From: Campylobacter suis
GTDB lineage: Bacteria; Campylobacterota; Campylobacteria; Campylobacterales; Campylobacteraceae
DNA: 64,000 bases
Reading direction: 5' to 3'
Assembly: GCF_905120475.1 (NCBI RefSeq)
Contig: NZ_CAJHOE010000001.1
Location: forward strand, 62,001-126,000
In this document: positions 53,596 to 61,749 of the stretch, piece after piece
Numbering within the stretch: the stretch's first letter is position 1
Layout: each line of letters begins with the position of its first letter
Made by a program: the position numbers and the translations under genes
Notes under the pieces: generated by a model
Told to the model about the DNA's origin: nothing
Seen by the model: the letters and a program-made list of their open reading frames with translations, nothing else
The model's database searches: none

Positions 53596-55949
53596 GAGAG
53601 CTTTTTGTATTTTCAAGCATTAGGCAGATACGCAACTTCACTCAAAATTTTTCTAACCAGCTTCTTCCTAAAGCTATAAGCATAGGCGACTTTTTTAGTA
53701 AGGTTGTTTATGTTGATGGCTTAAACGAGGCAGGTCAAAGTGAGTGCCTTATCTATATGAGAGATGCTTGTAATTCCTGTAAAAATGCAAATTTAAAACT
53801 ACATATACCGACTGAATTTTTTGCATTTTTAAAAAATAACGACTATCTGTTTTCTTTTTTTAAAGAGATAACCCATCAAAAAAAGAGTATTTTAGCACTT
53901 AAATTTAGCGATATTTATGCACATTTTGATGAGCATATCGAAATTTTAAATGAAGTTTTTAAAAACTACAAAGAAATTTTGATAAAAAACTCTCTTTATG
54001 ATAACATTATTTTGCCAGAAGTTTATGAGATTAACGAAGCTTTTTTAAAGGCTTATGAGCATATAAACATTCAAATAGACGGACTTTTGAGCGAATTTGA
54101 GTGGGAAGTTTTACTAAGAGCTGCAAAATTTTCAAATGTAAAAATCACCTTTAAGACCTCAAAACTAAACCAAAAGCTTTTACGAAAAATTTCTGAAATT
54201 TTAGCCAGCGATACTGATAAATTTGAACTTTATTGTACTTATGAGCTTGATTTAAATACACTTTTACTAACCAAAAAACAAAATAATGCACAAAATAGAA
54301 GCGCCCTTGTAAGAGCATTTTCTCTTTCTAGCTTGCAAGCTGCTTTTGTCTTTGAAAAAATTTCAACATTTATGAGTGAGGGTATCGAGCCTGAGCGTAT
54401 AGCAGTGATATTGCCAGATGAGAATTTTGCTAGAGTTTTGCGTCTTTATGATAGAGACAAAATGCTTAGCTTTGCGATGGGAAAAAGTGTAAAAGATAGT
54501 CTATTTTACTGTATTTTAAGTGATATCGTTGATATTTTAAAAGAACAAAAAAATCCTTGTTTAAAAGATGATTATTTTGAGTTAAAAAATAGAAATTTAC
54601 GCTGTGATGAGAGTTTTTTAAATATAAATGGCATAGACAGTGAAATTTTTGAGCTTTTTAGGCAAAATTTTGAAAAATACTCTAGTTTTGAGTTATTTTA
54701 TAGCGCCATAAATGCACTTTTGCTAAAAATAAATGATGAAAAACTTAGCCAAATACTTTATGAAGAGCTTTTTTTCTTGCAGAATTTATCCACTCATGCA
54801 AGGCTAAAATTTAGTGAACTATGCGAGTTTTTGTTACTTCGCTTATCAGCTCTTAGTATTGATGATGTTGGTGGTGGTGCTGTCCGTGTCATGGGGGTTT
54901 TAGAAAGCCGCGGACTAGCTTATGATGGCGTGATTATTGTTGATTTTAATGATGATTTGGTTCCAAAAAGAAGTGTAAATGAGATGTTTTTAAGTTCAAA
55001 AGTTCGTGAAAAAGCGGGTCTTATAAGCTACTTTGAGCGTGAGAATTTGCAGCGATTTTACTATGAGTGTCTTATAGGTTCAGCCAAAAAAGTAGCCATA
55101 TCTTATGTTGGTGATGAAGGCCGTATCGAGTCTAGATTTTTAAGCGAATTTAGCTGTATAGCAGATAAAAACTACGATGATGATGCCTATTTTAGGCTTT
55201 TTTTAAGAGATACGCCTTATGTAAAAACGGCGAAATTTATACCAGAGCACATTAATGTTAAGCATGATTTTTTTGAAAAACCACTATCTTTTTCAAGGCT
55301 AGATACATTTTTAACCTGCCCTAGGAAGTATTTTTATCGCTATATCAAAGAGCTTTCTGAAGAACGCTTTTTAGATAAGGCAGGTGCTAGCGGTTATGGA
55401 AATGCCGTTCATGAAGCACTTTTTGAGTATTATAAAAAGTATGAAAAATTTATGCTTGAGCCGTTTATGCAGATTTTAAGCACAAAGGATTTGGATGCTT
55501 TGGAACTTGAAATTTCAAGACAAAAGTTTAAAATTTTTGAAACAAATGAAAATGACCGTTTTGCCTCTGGATGGCATGTAAAAGAGTGCGAAGTAGAAAA
55601 AAATGGAGAATTTTGCGGAGTAAAACTTGAAGGAAAGATTGACCGTATTGATGTAAATGATGACGGTAGGCTTTGTGTGATTGACTATAAAACTGGTAAG
55701 ATCGTGACTGATAGCCTGCAACTTTTATTTTACAAGGCACTTTTGGGTGCTGAATGCGAGTGTTATTTTTATGATTTAAAGAGTGAAATGAAGCTTATCA
55801 TGCCTAAAAATACAGACCTTAGCGAGCTTAGCAATAAGCTTAAAGAGGCACAAGAGTACTTTTCAAAGCATGTAGATTTAGAGCCAAAAGTAGGCGCGGC
55901 TTGTGAGTATTGCGCATATTATGCCATTTGTACTGGAGATATAGCATGA
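53592..55949 (+). CDS. addB: AddB-like subunit: PD-(D/E)xK nuclease with iron-sulfur cluster
   Basis: A 785-residue protein. The N-terminal part is the helicase-like but inactive half: no Walker A lysine motif is present at the start. The C-terminal 250 residues carry a PD-(D/E)xK nuclease (FLTCPRKYFYRYIKEL, then IDRIDVNDDGRLCVIDYKTGK) and four Cys of an iron-sulfur staple: the C of TCPRKY plus C-x2-C-x5-C in CEYCAYYAIC at the end. With AddA it processes double-strand ends for RecA. Its ATG overlaps the FixH-like gene; its stop overlaps addA. Confidence 0.85.
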   Translation: MRELFVFSSIRQIRNFTQNFSNQLLPKAISIGDFFSKVVYVDGLNEAGQSECLIYMRDACNSCKNANLKLHIPTEFFAFLKNNDYLFSFFKEITHQKKSILALKFSDIYAHFDEHIEILNEVFKNYKEILIKNSLYDNIILPEVYEINEAFLKAYEHINIQIDGLLSEFEWEVLLRAAKFSNVKITFKTSKLNQKLLRKISEILASDTDKFELYCTYELDLNTLLLTKKQNNAQNRSALVRAFSLSSLQAAFVFEKISTFMSEGIEPERIAVILPDENFARVLRLYDRDKMLSFAMGKSVKDSLFYCILSDIVDILKEQKNPCLKDDYFELKNRNLRCDESFLNINGIDSEIFELFRQNFEKYSSFELFYSAINALLLKINDEKLSQILYEELFFLQNLSTHARLKFSELCEFLLLRLSALSIDDVGGGAVRVMGVLESRGLAYDGVIIVDFNDDLVPKRSVNEMFLSSKVREKAGLISYFERENLQRFYYECLIGSAKKVAISYVGDEGRIESRFLSEFSCIADKNYDDDAYFRLFLRDTPYVKTAKFIPEHINVKHDFFEKPLSFSRLDTFLTCPRKYFYRYIKELSEERFLDKAGASGYGNAVHEALFEYYKKYEKFMLEPFMQILSTKDLDALELEISRQKFKIFETNENDRFASGWHVKECEVEKNGEFCGVKLEGKIDRIDVNDDGRLCVIDYKTGKIVTDSLQLLFYKALLGAECECYFYDLKSEMKLIMPKNTDLSELSNKLKEAQEYFSKHVDLEPKVGAACEYCAYYAICTGDIA

Positions 55950-58717
55950 TGCAGCCATATGTCGCACTAAAAGCAAGTGCAGGAAGCGGTAAGACATTTG
56001 CGCTGAGCGTGCGTTATATAGCACTTTTGCTAGCGGATAAACCAGCAAATCCAAACAGCATAATGGCACTCACTTTTACCAAAAAAGCAGCAAGCGAGAT
56101 GAGCTCAAGGATCATCTCAACTTTTTTAAATTTAAACCACAAACAATCCGAGCTAGCCGAGATAGCAAGACTTTTAGATATAGATGAAAGTGAAGTTTTA
56201 AGAAGGCGAGATGCTTTAAAAGATAGTTTTTTGGGCGCAAATTTAAAGATAATGACATTTGATTCATTTTTTGGATTGATTTTACGACTTTTTAGTCTAA
56301 ATTTAGGGCTTAGCCCAGACTATAAGAGCGTAAGTAGCGTAAATAGTGCCATAAATGTGCAGTTTGTAAAAGAGGTCAGTAAAGATAAAAATTTACTTTT
56401 GGTTTTGGCTATGTATATCATAGGATTTTTAAAGTCAAACAGCAGTTTTTTCCAGCTTTTAGAGAGCTTTTATGAAAATTTTGGCGAGATAAAAGAGTCA
56501 AAGACTAATTTTCCTAGCCAGAGTAAAGTCATGAGTATAGTGCATTGGTTTAGAGATAAAATTTGCTCTAAAGAGGGTGCTTCTGATAGTGCCAAAAAAC
56601 TTTTTGATATAAAAGATGTTGATGAGCTTTTGCAAAAAAACTTTCTTTCGCGCGAGAGTCTTGATGGTTATAGAACGCTTGGCAAGGTCTATGAAGATGA
56701 ATTTGATATAAAATTTGCCCAGCTAAAAGATGAGCTAAGAGCTTATGCAAACGAGCTTGAAGCATATAAAAAAGGCGAGATAGCAAAGTTTTTAAAAATT
56801 TATAAAAGTGTGCGTGAAAATTTTGGAGCGAAGCTTAATGAGCTAAGCTTTTGTGATGTAACAAAGCGAGTACATGAGCTTTTGTGTGATGACGCAAATA
56901 ACAAGCAGATGCTTTATTTTAGGCTTGATGCGACTATCACACATCTACTCATAGATGAGTTCCAAGATACTAATGTTGATCAATACGACATCATGAGGCC
57001 GCTTATTGAAGAAATTCTTGCTGGTAGTGGTCAAAACGGTATCGGAAGTTTTTTTTATGTGGGAGATATAAAACAGAGTATTTATCGTTTTCGCGGCGGT
57101 AAAAAAGAGCTTTTTGATAAACTAAAAACAGAGTTTTCGCAGATACAAAGTCAGAGTCTTACGCACAACTACCGAAGCGCTAAAAAGCTAGTCGAGTATG
57201 TAAATTTTGTCTTTCAAAAAAGTACTGGCATAGGGCTTTTTGATGATAGTGAAGCACAAATTCCAGCTAGTAAAGATGATGGCTATATTGAAGTTTGCCA
57301 AAGTGATGAGCTCGTTTTAGAGTGCATGAAAAAGGTACGATTTCTTATGGATAGTGGCGTAAATATGAGCGACATAAGCGTGCTTTGTTGGAAAAACAGT
57401 GATGTTCGTAAGATATGTGAGCAGTTACGCAAAGAAGGTATTGAGGCAAGAGACGAGGGTGGAATGCTACTTAAAAATGATGCTAGCGTATTTGCTCTTA
57501 TAAACTATGCTAAATTTTGCCTTTTTGGCGATAAAATTTACTTTCAAAACACAAAAAGCTATCTTGATACCAAGCTTGTAAAACTTAACTTAGATCCTAA
57601 AAAAAGTGCCGCAAGTAGCCTTTATTATCTTGCAAAACAGGTAAATATGGAGATAAGTAACGCAAATTTACTTCGCCTTTTTGAGCTAGCAAGCGAGCAA
57701 AGCTCTCTTATAAAGTTTATATTTGAATTTGAACATTCAGATACGCTTATAGCGCAAAATTCACACATAGGCGTGCGTGTAATGACGGTGCATAAGTCAA
57801 AGGGGCTTGAGTTTTTGCATGTTATTTTGTGTGATAGGATTGGCAAGGCTCAGTCTGATACTAGCGGCTTTATCTGCGAATACGACCAGCAAGATGGTTG
57901 GCAGATAAGCTTAAAGCTTGCAAATCGTGAAAATTTTGATTCTTCATATAAAGCCATAAAAGCAAAAAGTCAAGAGCTTGATAGGGACGATGAGATAAAT
58001 AAACTTTATGTTGCGATGACAAGGGCTAAAAACTCACTTGTTATTATCAAAAAGCAAAATCCAAGCGGAACAAATCCAAGCTATTTTACGAAATACTCAT
58101 TAAAAAGTGGCGAAGAGATAAAGTATCTTGACCTTGATTGTTTTAGCGATGGCAAGATAGCTCCAAGCCCAAAAGCAGAAATTTTGCCAAAGGTAGGCAA
58201 AAAAATAGAAATTTTAGCGGTAAAAAAAGATGAAAGTGTAGGCGAAAACGATACTAGCGGGCAGAATTTGCCTGCGATATATTTTGGAAATGCGCTTCAC
58301 TTTTTGCTTGAAATGTGTGAAGATTTTAGCGAAAATTCTGTAAAAAAAGCAGCTATCATCATGAGAAATAAATTTGCTAAATTTTTACCTAAAGAGAGTA
58401 TGGATGATGTGCTTTTGCGTGCTTTACGCTTTGTAGCTGATCCTAAATTTATAGAAATTTTAGACAAGGCTAAGGTTTATAAAGAGCAGCCTTTGGTCTT
58501 TGAGGGGGTTCAAAAACAGCTTGACCTACTTTGCGAAAAAGAGGGTGAGATAATCGTTGTTGATTATAAAAGCTCAGAGTTTGCGGTAGATAAAAATATA
58601 GAGCAAGTTAAGGAGTATGTGCAAATTTTAGGGCAGATTTTTCAAGGTAAGAGAGTTAGGGGTGTTTTGTTTTATCTGCTTAAGGATAGGATAAAATTTA
58701 TAGAAATTTCTCTATAA
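55946..58717 (+). CDS. addA: AddA-like helicase-nuclease (RecB-type)
   Basis: A 923-residue UvrD-type helicase. ATG 55946 is chosen because it overlaps the addB stop (ATGATG); an in-frame ATG at 55910 lies inside addB. Motifs: Walker A ALKASAGSGKTFAL, motif Ia LTFTKKAASEM, Walker B LLIDEFQDTN, motif III GDIKQSIYRFRGG, VRVMTVHKSKGLEF, and YVAMTRAKNSL. The C-terminus has the nuclease core IVVDYKSSEFA. With addB it forms the end-resecting complex used for recombination repair, an analogue of RecBCD. No Chi sequence claim is made. Confidence 0.9.
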   Translation: MMQPYVALKASAGSGKTFALSVRYIALLLADKPANPNSIMALTFTKKAASEMSSRIISTFLNLNHKQSELAEIARLLDIDESEVLRRRDALKDSFLGANLKIMTFDSFFGLILRLFSLNLGLSPDYKSVSSVNSAINVQFVKEVSKDKNLLLVLAMYIIGFLKSNSSFFQLLESFYENFGEIKESKTNFPSQSKVMSIVHWFRDKICSKEGASDSAKKLFDIKDVDELLQKNFLSRESLDGYRTLGKVYEDEFDIKFAQLKDELRAYANELEAYKKGEIAKFLKIYKSVRENFGAKLNELSFCDVTKRVHELLCDDANNKQMLYFRLDATITHLLIDEFQDTNVDQYDIMRPLIEEILAGSGQNGIGSFFYVGDIKQSIYRFRGGKKELFDKLKTEFSQIQSQSLTHNYRSAKKLVEYVNFVFQKSTGIGLFDDSEAQIPASKDDGYIEVCQSDELVLECMKKVRFLMDSGVNMSDISVLCWKNSDVRKICEQLRKEGIEARDEGGMLLKNDASVFALINYAKFCLFGDKIYFQNTKSYLDTKLVKLNLDPKKSAASSLYYLAKQVNMEISNANLLRLFELASEQSSLIKFIFEFEHSDTLIAQNSHIGVRVMTVHKSKGLEFLHVILCDRIGKAQSDTSGFICEYDQQDGWQISLKLANRENFDSSYKAIKAKSQELDRDDEINKLYVAMTRAKNSLVIIKKQNPSGTNPSYFTKYSLKSGEEIKYLDLDCFSDGKIAPSPKAEILPKVGKKIEILAVKKDESVGENDTSGQNLPAIYFGNALHFLLEMCEDFSENSVKKAAIIMRNKFAKFLPKESMDDVLLRALRFVADPKFIEILDKAKVYKEQPLVFEGVQKQLDLLCEKEGEIIVVDYKSSEFAVDKNIEQVKEYVQILGQIFQGKRVRGVLFYLLKDRIKFIEISL

Positions 58718-58793
58718 AACCACAAAGATAAAAAATAGCTCTATTTTTAATTAAATTTTACTTAAATTCAGGTTTTTATAAGTTTATTTTTTG

Positions 58794-58799
58794 TAAAAT
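58794..58799 (+). promoter_or_regulatory. -10 box of rplM
   Basis: TAAAAT preceded by TTTTTTG, the T-rich Campylobacter promoter form, 31 bases before the rplM ATG. The bases 58718-58790 hold nothing else. Confidence 0.5.
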
Positions 58800-58830
58800 C
58801 CCCTTTTAATTTATTTGGCAAAGGTAAAAA

Positions 58831-59256
58831 ATGACAAAAATAACAAAGCCAAACGAAGTAAAACGCGACTGGATCGTACTTGATGCGACAGGCAAACGCT
58901 TTGGTAGACTACTTACTGAAGTTGCGACTCTGCTTCGTGGCAAACACAAACCAAGCTATACTCCAAATGTTGATTGTGGTGATTATGTTATCATTATAAA
59001 CGCATCAAAAGCTGAATTTACGGGTGCAAACAAGGCTGAGCAAAAGCTTTATCATCGCCACTCTGGCTATTTTGGTAGCACAAAGAGTGAAAAATTTGGC
59101 GATTTGCTAGCAAATAACCCAGTTAAGCTTTATAAACTTGCTGTTCGCGGAATGCTTCCAAAGACAAAACTTGGCAAAGAGATGATAAAAAAACTAAAAG
59201 TGTATGAGGGTAGCGAGCACCCACACACCGCACAGATCGCTAAAGAAGGAAAATAA
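58831..59256 (+). CDS. rplM: Ribosomal protein L13
   Basis: A 141-residue 50S protein, with [28 protein letters not shown] at the start region and the [18 protein letters not shown] segment, standard for L13. ATG 58831 follows AAAGGTA. The pair with rpsI (2-base gap) is the usual operon. Confidence 0.97.
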   Translation: MTKITKPNEVKRDWIVLDATGKRFGRLLTEVATLLRGKHKPSYTPNVDCGDYVIIINASKAEFTGANKAEQKLYHRHSGYFGSTKSEKFGDLLANNPVKLYKLAVRGMLPKTKLGKEMIKKLKVYEGSEHPHTAQIAKEGK

Positions 59257-59258
59257 TT

Positions 59259-59648
59259 ATGGCAAAAATTTATGCAACAGGTAAAAGAAAAACTGCGGTT
59301 GCTAAGGTTTGGGTAAAATCTGGTAGCGGTAAAATTTTAGTAAATGGAATGGATCTTAACACTTGGCTTGGCGGTCATGAGGCTATCAAGCTAAAAGTTA
59401 TACAACCTCTTCTTGTAACGAAACAAGATAGCTTGATTGATGTTACAGCTACAACGCTTGGTGGTGGCTATTCTGCTCAAGCAGAAGCATTAAGGCATGG
59501 AATTTCTCGTGCACTAGCTGCTATGGATGCTGACTTTAGAGCGGCTTTAAAGCCAAAAGGCTTACTAACTCGCGACTCAAGAACGGTCGAGAGAAAGAAA
59601 TTTGGTCGCAGAAAAGCAAGAAGAAGCCCTCAGTTCTCAAAACGCTAA
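59259..59648 (+). CDS. rpsI: Ribosomal protein S9
   Basis: A 129-residue 30S protein ending [15 protein letters not shown], the C-terminal tail that reaches the P-site tRNA. The start [20 protein letters not shown] is typical. RBS AAGGAAA overlaps the end of rplM. Confidence 0.97.
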   Translation: MAKIYATGKRKTAVAKVWVKSGSGKILVNGMDLNTWLGGHEAIKLKVIQPLLVTKQDSLIDVTATTLGGGYSAQAEALRHGISRALAAMDADFRAALKPKGLLTRDSRTVERKKFGRRKARRSPQFSKR

Positions 59649-59722
59649 TTTCTATAAAAACGCTATTTTCTTTCAAGAGATTAATATCTTTTGTAAAAGA
59701 AATAGCATTCTACCAAAATTTA

Positions 59723-59761
59723 AAATTTTGCGAGAATTTCTCGCAAAATTTCTCTTTTTTA
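59723..59761 (+). terminator. Terminator after rpsI
   Basis: AAATTTTGCGAGA (59723-59735) and TCTCGCAAAATTT (59739-59751) form a perfect thirteen-pair stem with a three-base loop, followed by CTCTTTTTTATC. The gap 59649-59722 holds nothing else I can see. Confidence 0.88.
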
Positions 59762-59862
59762 TCTATAAATTTAATTTTATTGTTTTGACTGCAAATTTGT
59801 ATCTTTTTATTAAATTTTCTAGCTTATTTACTATATTTTTACTAAAATTTAAAAATTTATGC

Positions 59863-59868
59863 TATAAT
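59863..59868 (+). promoter_or_regulatory. -10 box of cadF
   Basis: TATAAT with TGC before it (extended -10), 48 bases before the ATG at 59916; RBS AAAGGAAG. Confidence 0.65.
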
Positions 59869-59915
59869 GGGTGTGTTTTTAAAACAAAAATTACATAAAG
59901 AAAGGAAGTCTTTAC

Positions 59916-60926
59916 ATGAAAAAGATTGCTTTAGCTATGGTTGCTGCTTCTGCTTTATTTGCGTCAAATGCAGCATACAACTACGAGATCACTCCAACTG
60001 TTGGTGGTGTACATCCAGAAGGTAACTTGGGTATCGACGAGCATTTGACTGTTGGTATTAGAGCTGCTAGAAACCTAGAGGGTATGTTTTTTGATCAGTT
60101 TGAACTAGGTACTGACTATACACACAAAGCAACAGAGAAAGTTGATGGAGTAAAAAGAGAAGGCCGCGTTGCTAGATATTTCGCGAACCTTACAAAAGAT
60201 ATTGTTGGTTTTGGACCATTTGAGCTTTACGGCTTGATCGGTGCAGGATACGAGGATGTTCCAGCTAAATTTGTTGATAATGAAGATGGTGGCTTTGGTC
60301 AGTATGGTCTCGGTATCCGCTACCAAGTAACTGATGTTTTTGCTCTTAAAGCAGAAGCTCGTGATGCTATAAAATTTGACCACGGCGATCACAACCTATT
60401 CTACTCACTAGGCTTTGGTATAGGTCTTGACTCAAAAGCTCCAGCTGCTGTTGTAGCTGCTGCTCCAGTTGTAGCTGCTGCTCCAGTATCACTTGATGAT
60501 GATAATGATGGTGTTTTAAACGATGTTGATAAGTGCCCTAATACTCCAGCTGGCGTTGTAGTTGATGAGCACGGTTGTGAAAAAGTTATCGTTCTTCGCG
60601 ATCTTGGTGTAAATTTTGCATTTGATAGCTATAAAGTTAGCCCAACTTATGCTGCTGAGATTAAAAAAGTAGCTGACTTTATGGGTGAGCATCCAGACTA
60701 TAGAGTGGTTCTTGCTGGTCACACTGATAGCGTAGGCAAAGAAGCTTATAACCAAAAACTATCTGAGAAGAGAGCAAACGCTGTTGCTAAAGCTCTTGAG
60801 GGCTTTGGTGTAGACGCTGCTAAAATTTCAACAGTTGGTTATGGTGAAACTAGACCAGTTGCTGATAATAAAACAAAAGAAGGTCGCGCTGAAAATAGAC
60901 GCGTTGAAGCTACTTTTAACAAGTAA
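59916..60926 (+). CDS. cadF: CadF outer membrane adhesin, OmpA-like
   Basis: A 336-residue outer membrane protein: signal peptide (1-16, ALAMVAASALFASNA), an eight-strand beta-barrel (about 17-170), an Ala/Pro/Val-rich linker, a thrombospondin type 3-like calcium-binding segment (LDDDNDGVLNDVDKC) and an OmpA peptidoglycan-binding domain (AFDSYKVSPTY, GHTDSVGKEAYNQKLSEKRA). In C. jejuni CadF binds fibronectin through FRLS in the barrel; the equivalent site here reads YQVT (in GLGIRYQVTDVFALK). It also stands at the expected place between rpsI and the phosphatase gene. Highly expressed by codon use and promoter. Confidence 0.88.
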   Translation: MKKIALAMVAASALFASNAAYNYEITPTVGGVHPEGNLGIDEHLTVGIRAARNLEGMFFDQFELGTDYTHKATEKVDGVKREGRVARYFANLTKDIVGFGPFELYGLIGAGYEDVPAKFVDNEDGGFGQYGLGIRYQVTDVFALKAEARDAIKFDHGDHNLFYSLGFGIGLDSKAPAAVVAAAPVVAAAPVSLDDDNDGVLNDVDKCPNTPAGVVVDEHGCEKVIVLRDLGVNFAFDSYKVSPTYAAEIKKVADFMGEHPDYRVVLAGHTDSVGKEAYNQKLSEKRANAVAKALEGFGVDAAKISTVGYGETRPVADNKTKEGRAENRRVEATFNK

Positions 60927-60941
60927 TTCAAAAATTCCCCT

Positions 60942-60971
60942 AGGGCTTGGCGAGAGCTAAGCCCTTTTTTA
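60942..60971 (+). terminator. Terminator after cadF
   Basis: AGGGCTTGGC (60942-60951) and GCTAAGCCCT (60956-60965) pair over ten positions with one G-U around a GAGA tetraloop, followed by TTTTTATT. Confidence 0.88.
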
Positions 60972-60993
60972 TTTACACACAAAAGAGCAAAAT

Positions 60994-61641
60994 TTGAAAA
61001 AAATTATCCTTTTTGACCTTGATGGAACTCTTATAGACTCAACATCTGCTATACTTGATGGATTTGACGGAGCATTTATGGCATATAATGGCACAAAGCC
61101 AGACCATGAAAAGGTAAAGTCGCTCATAGGACATACGCTTGATGATATGTTTGTTTCACTTGGTGCAAAAAAAGAGGATGTTGCCTTTATTAGGTCAAAA
61201 TATAAAGAAATTTACACACAAATTTACTTACCACAGACAACTCTTTTACCGTATGCCAAAGAGACTATTGAGCAAGCTGCAAAATTTGCAAAGCTTGGTA
61301 TAGTTACAACAAAAGGCTCAGCTTCCATACCTGTGCTTATGCGTCATTTGGGTGTTTTAAAGTATTTTGATGCCATAGTGGGTTTAAATGATGTAGTAAA
61401 CCCAAAGCCAAATGCAGAACCTGTAAATTTGGCACTTTCGCGCCTAAATGCCAACGATATACAGCGTCAAAATGCCTTTATGATAGGTGATACGAAATTT
61501 GACTGTTTGGCTGCTAAAAATGCGGGAATTCATGCACTCAGTGTTCTTTGTGGGTACTCAAGTGAAAAAGAGCTTAAAGAGTATAACGATAAAATTTTTG
61601 CAAATACCCTTGAAGCAGTGAAATTCGCCAAAAATTTCTAA
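60994..61641 (+). CDS. gph: HAD-family phosphatase, Gph/phosphoglycolate phosphatase-like
   Basis: A 215-residue haloacid dehalogenase-type phosphatase. Motif I is DLDGTLIDS (nucleophile Asp8), motif II the Thr in GIVTTKGS, motif III the Lys in NPKPNAEP and motif IV GDTKFDCLAAKNAG. The small helical cap (residues 17-85) is as in Gph. It probably removes phosphate from 2-phosphoglycolate, but sugar phosphates are also possible. Starts with TTG at 60994 after AAAGAG; no ATG fits the N-terminal end better. Confidence 0.82.
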   Translation: MKKIILFDLDGTLIDSTSAILDGFDGAFMAYNGTKPDHEKVKSLIGHTLDDMFVSLGAKKEDVAFIRSKYKEIYTQIYLPQTTLLPYAKETIEQAAKFAKLGIVTTKGSASIPVLMRHLGVLKYFDAIVGLNDVVNPKPNAEPVNLALSRLNANDIQRQNAFMIGDTKFDCLAAKNAGIHALSVLCGYSSEKELKEYNDKIFANTLEAVKFAKNF

Positions 61642-61718
61642 AACCAACCCCCGTAAATTCATTATTAAACTTACAGTGCTAAAATAAATTAATCAATACA
61701 AATTTAGTAAATTCTTTG

Positions 61719-61724
61719 TATAAT
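61719..61724 (+). promoter_or_regulatory. -10 box of the pyruvate oxidoreductase gene
   Basis: TATAAT 26 bases before the ATG at 61750, in an AT-rich region; bases 61642-61718 hold nothing else. Confidence 0.55.
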
Positions 61725-61749
61725 ATATAAAATTCTAAAAAGGTAGATT

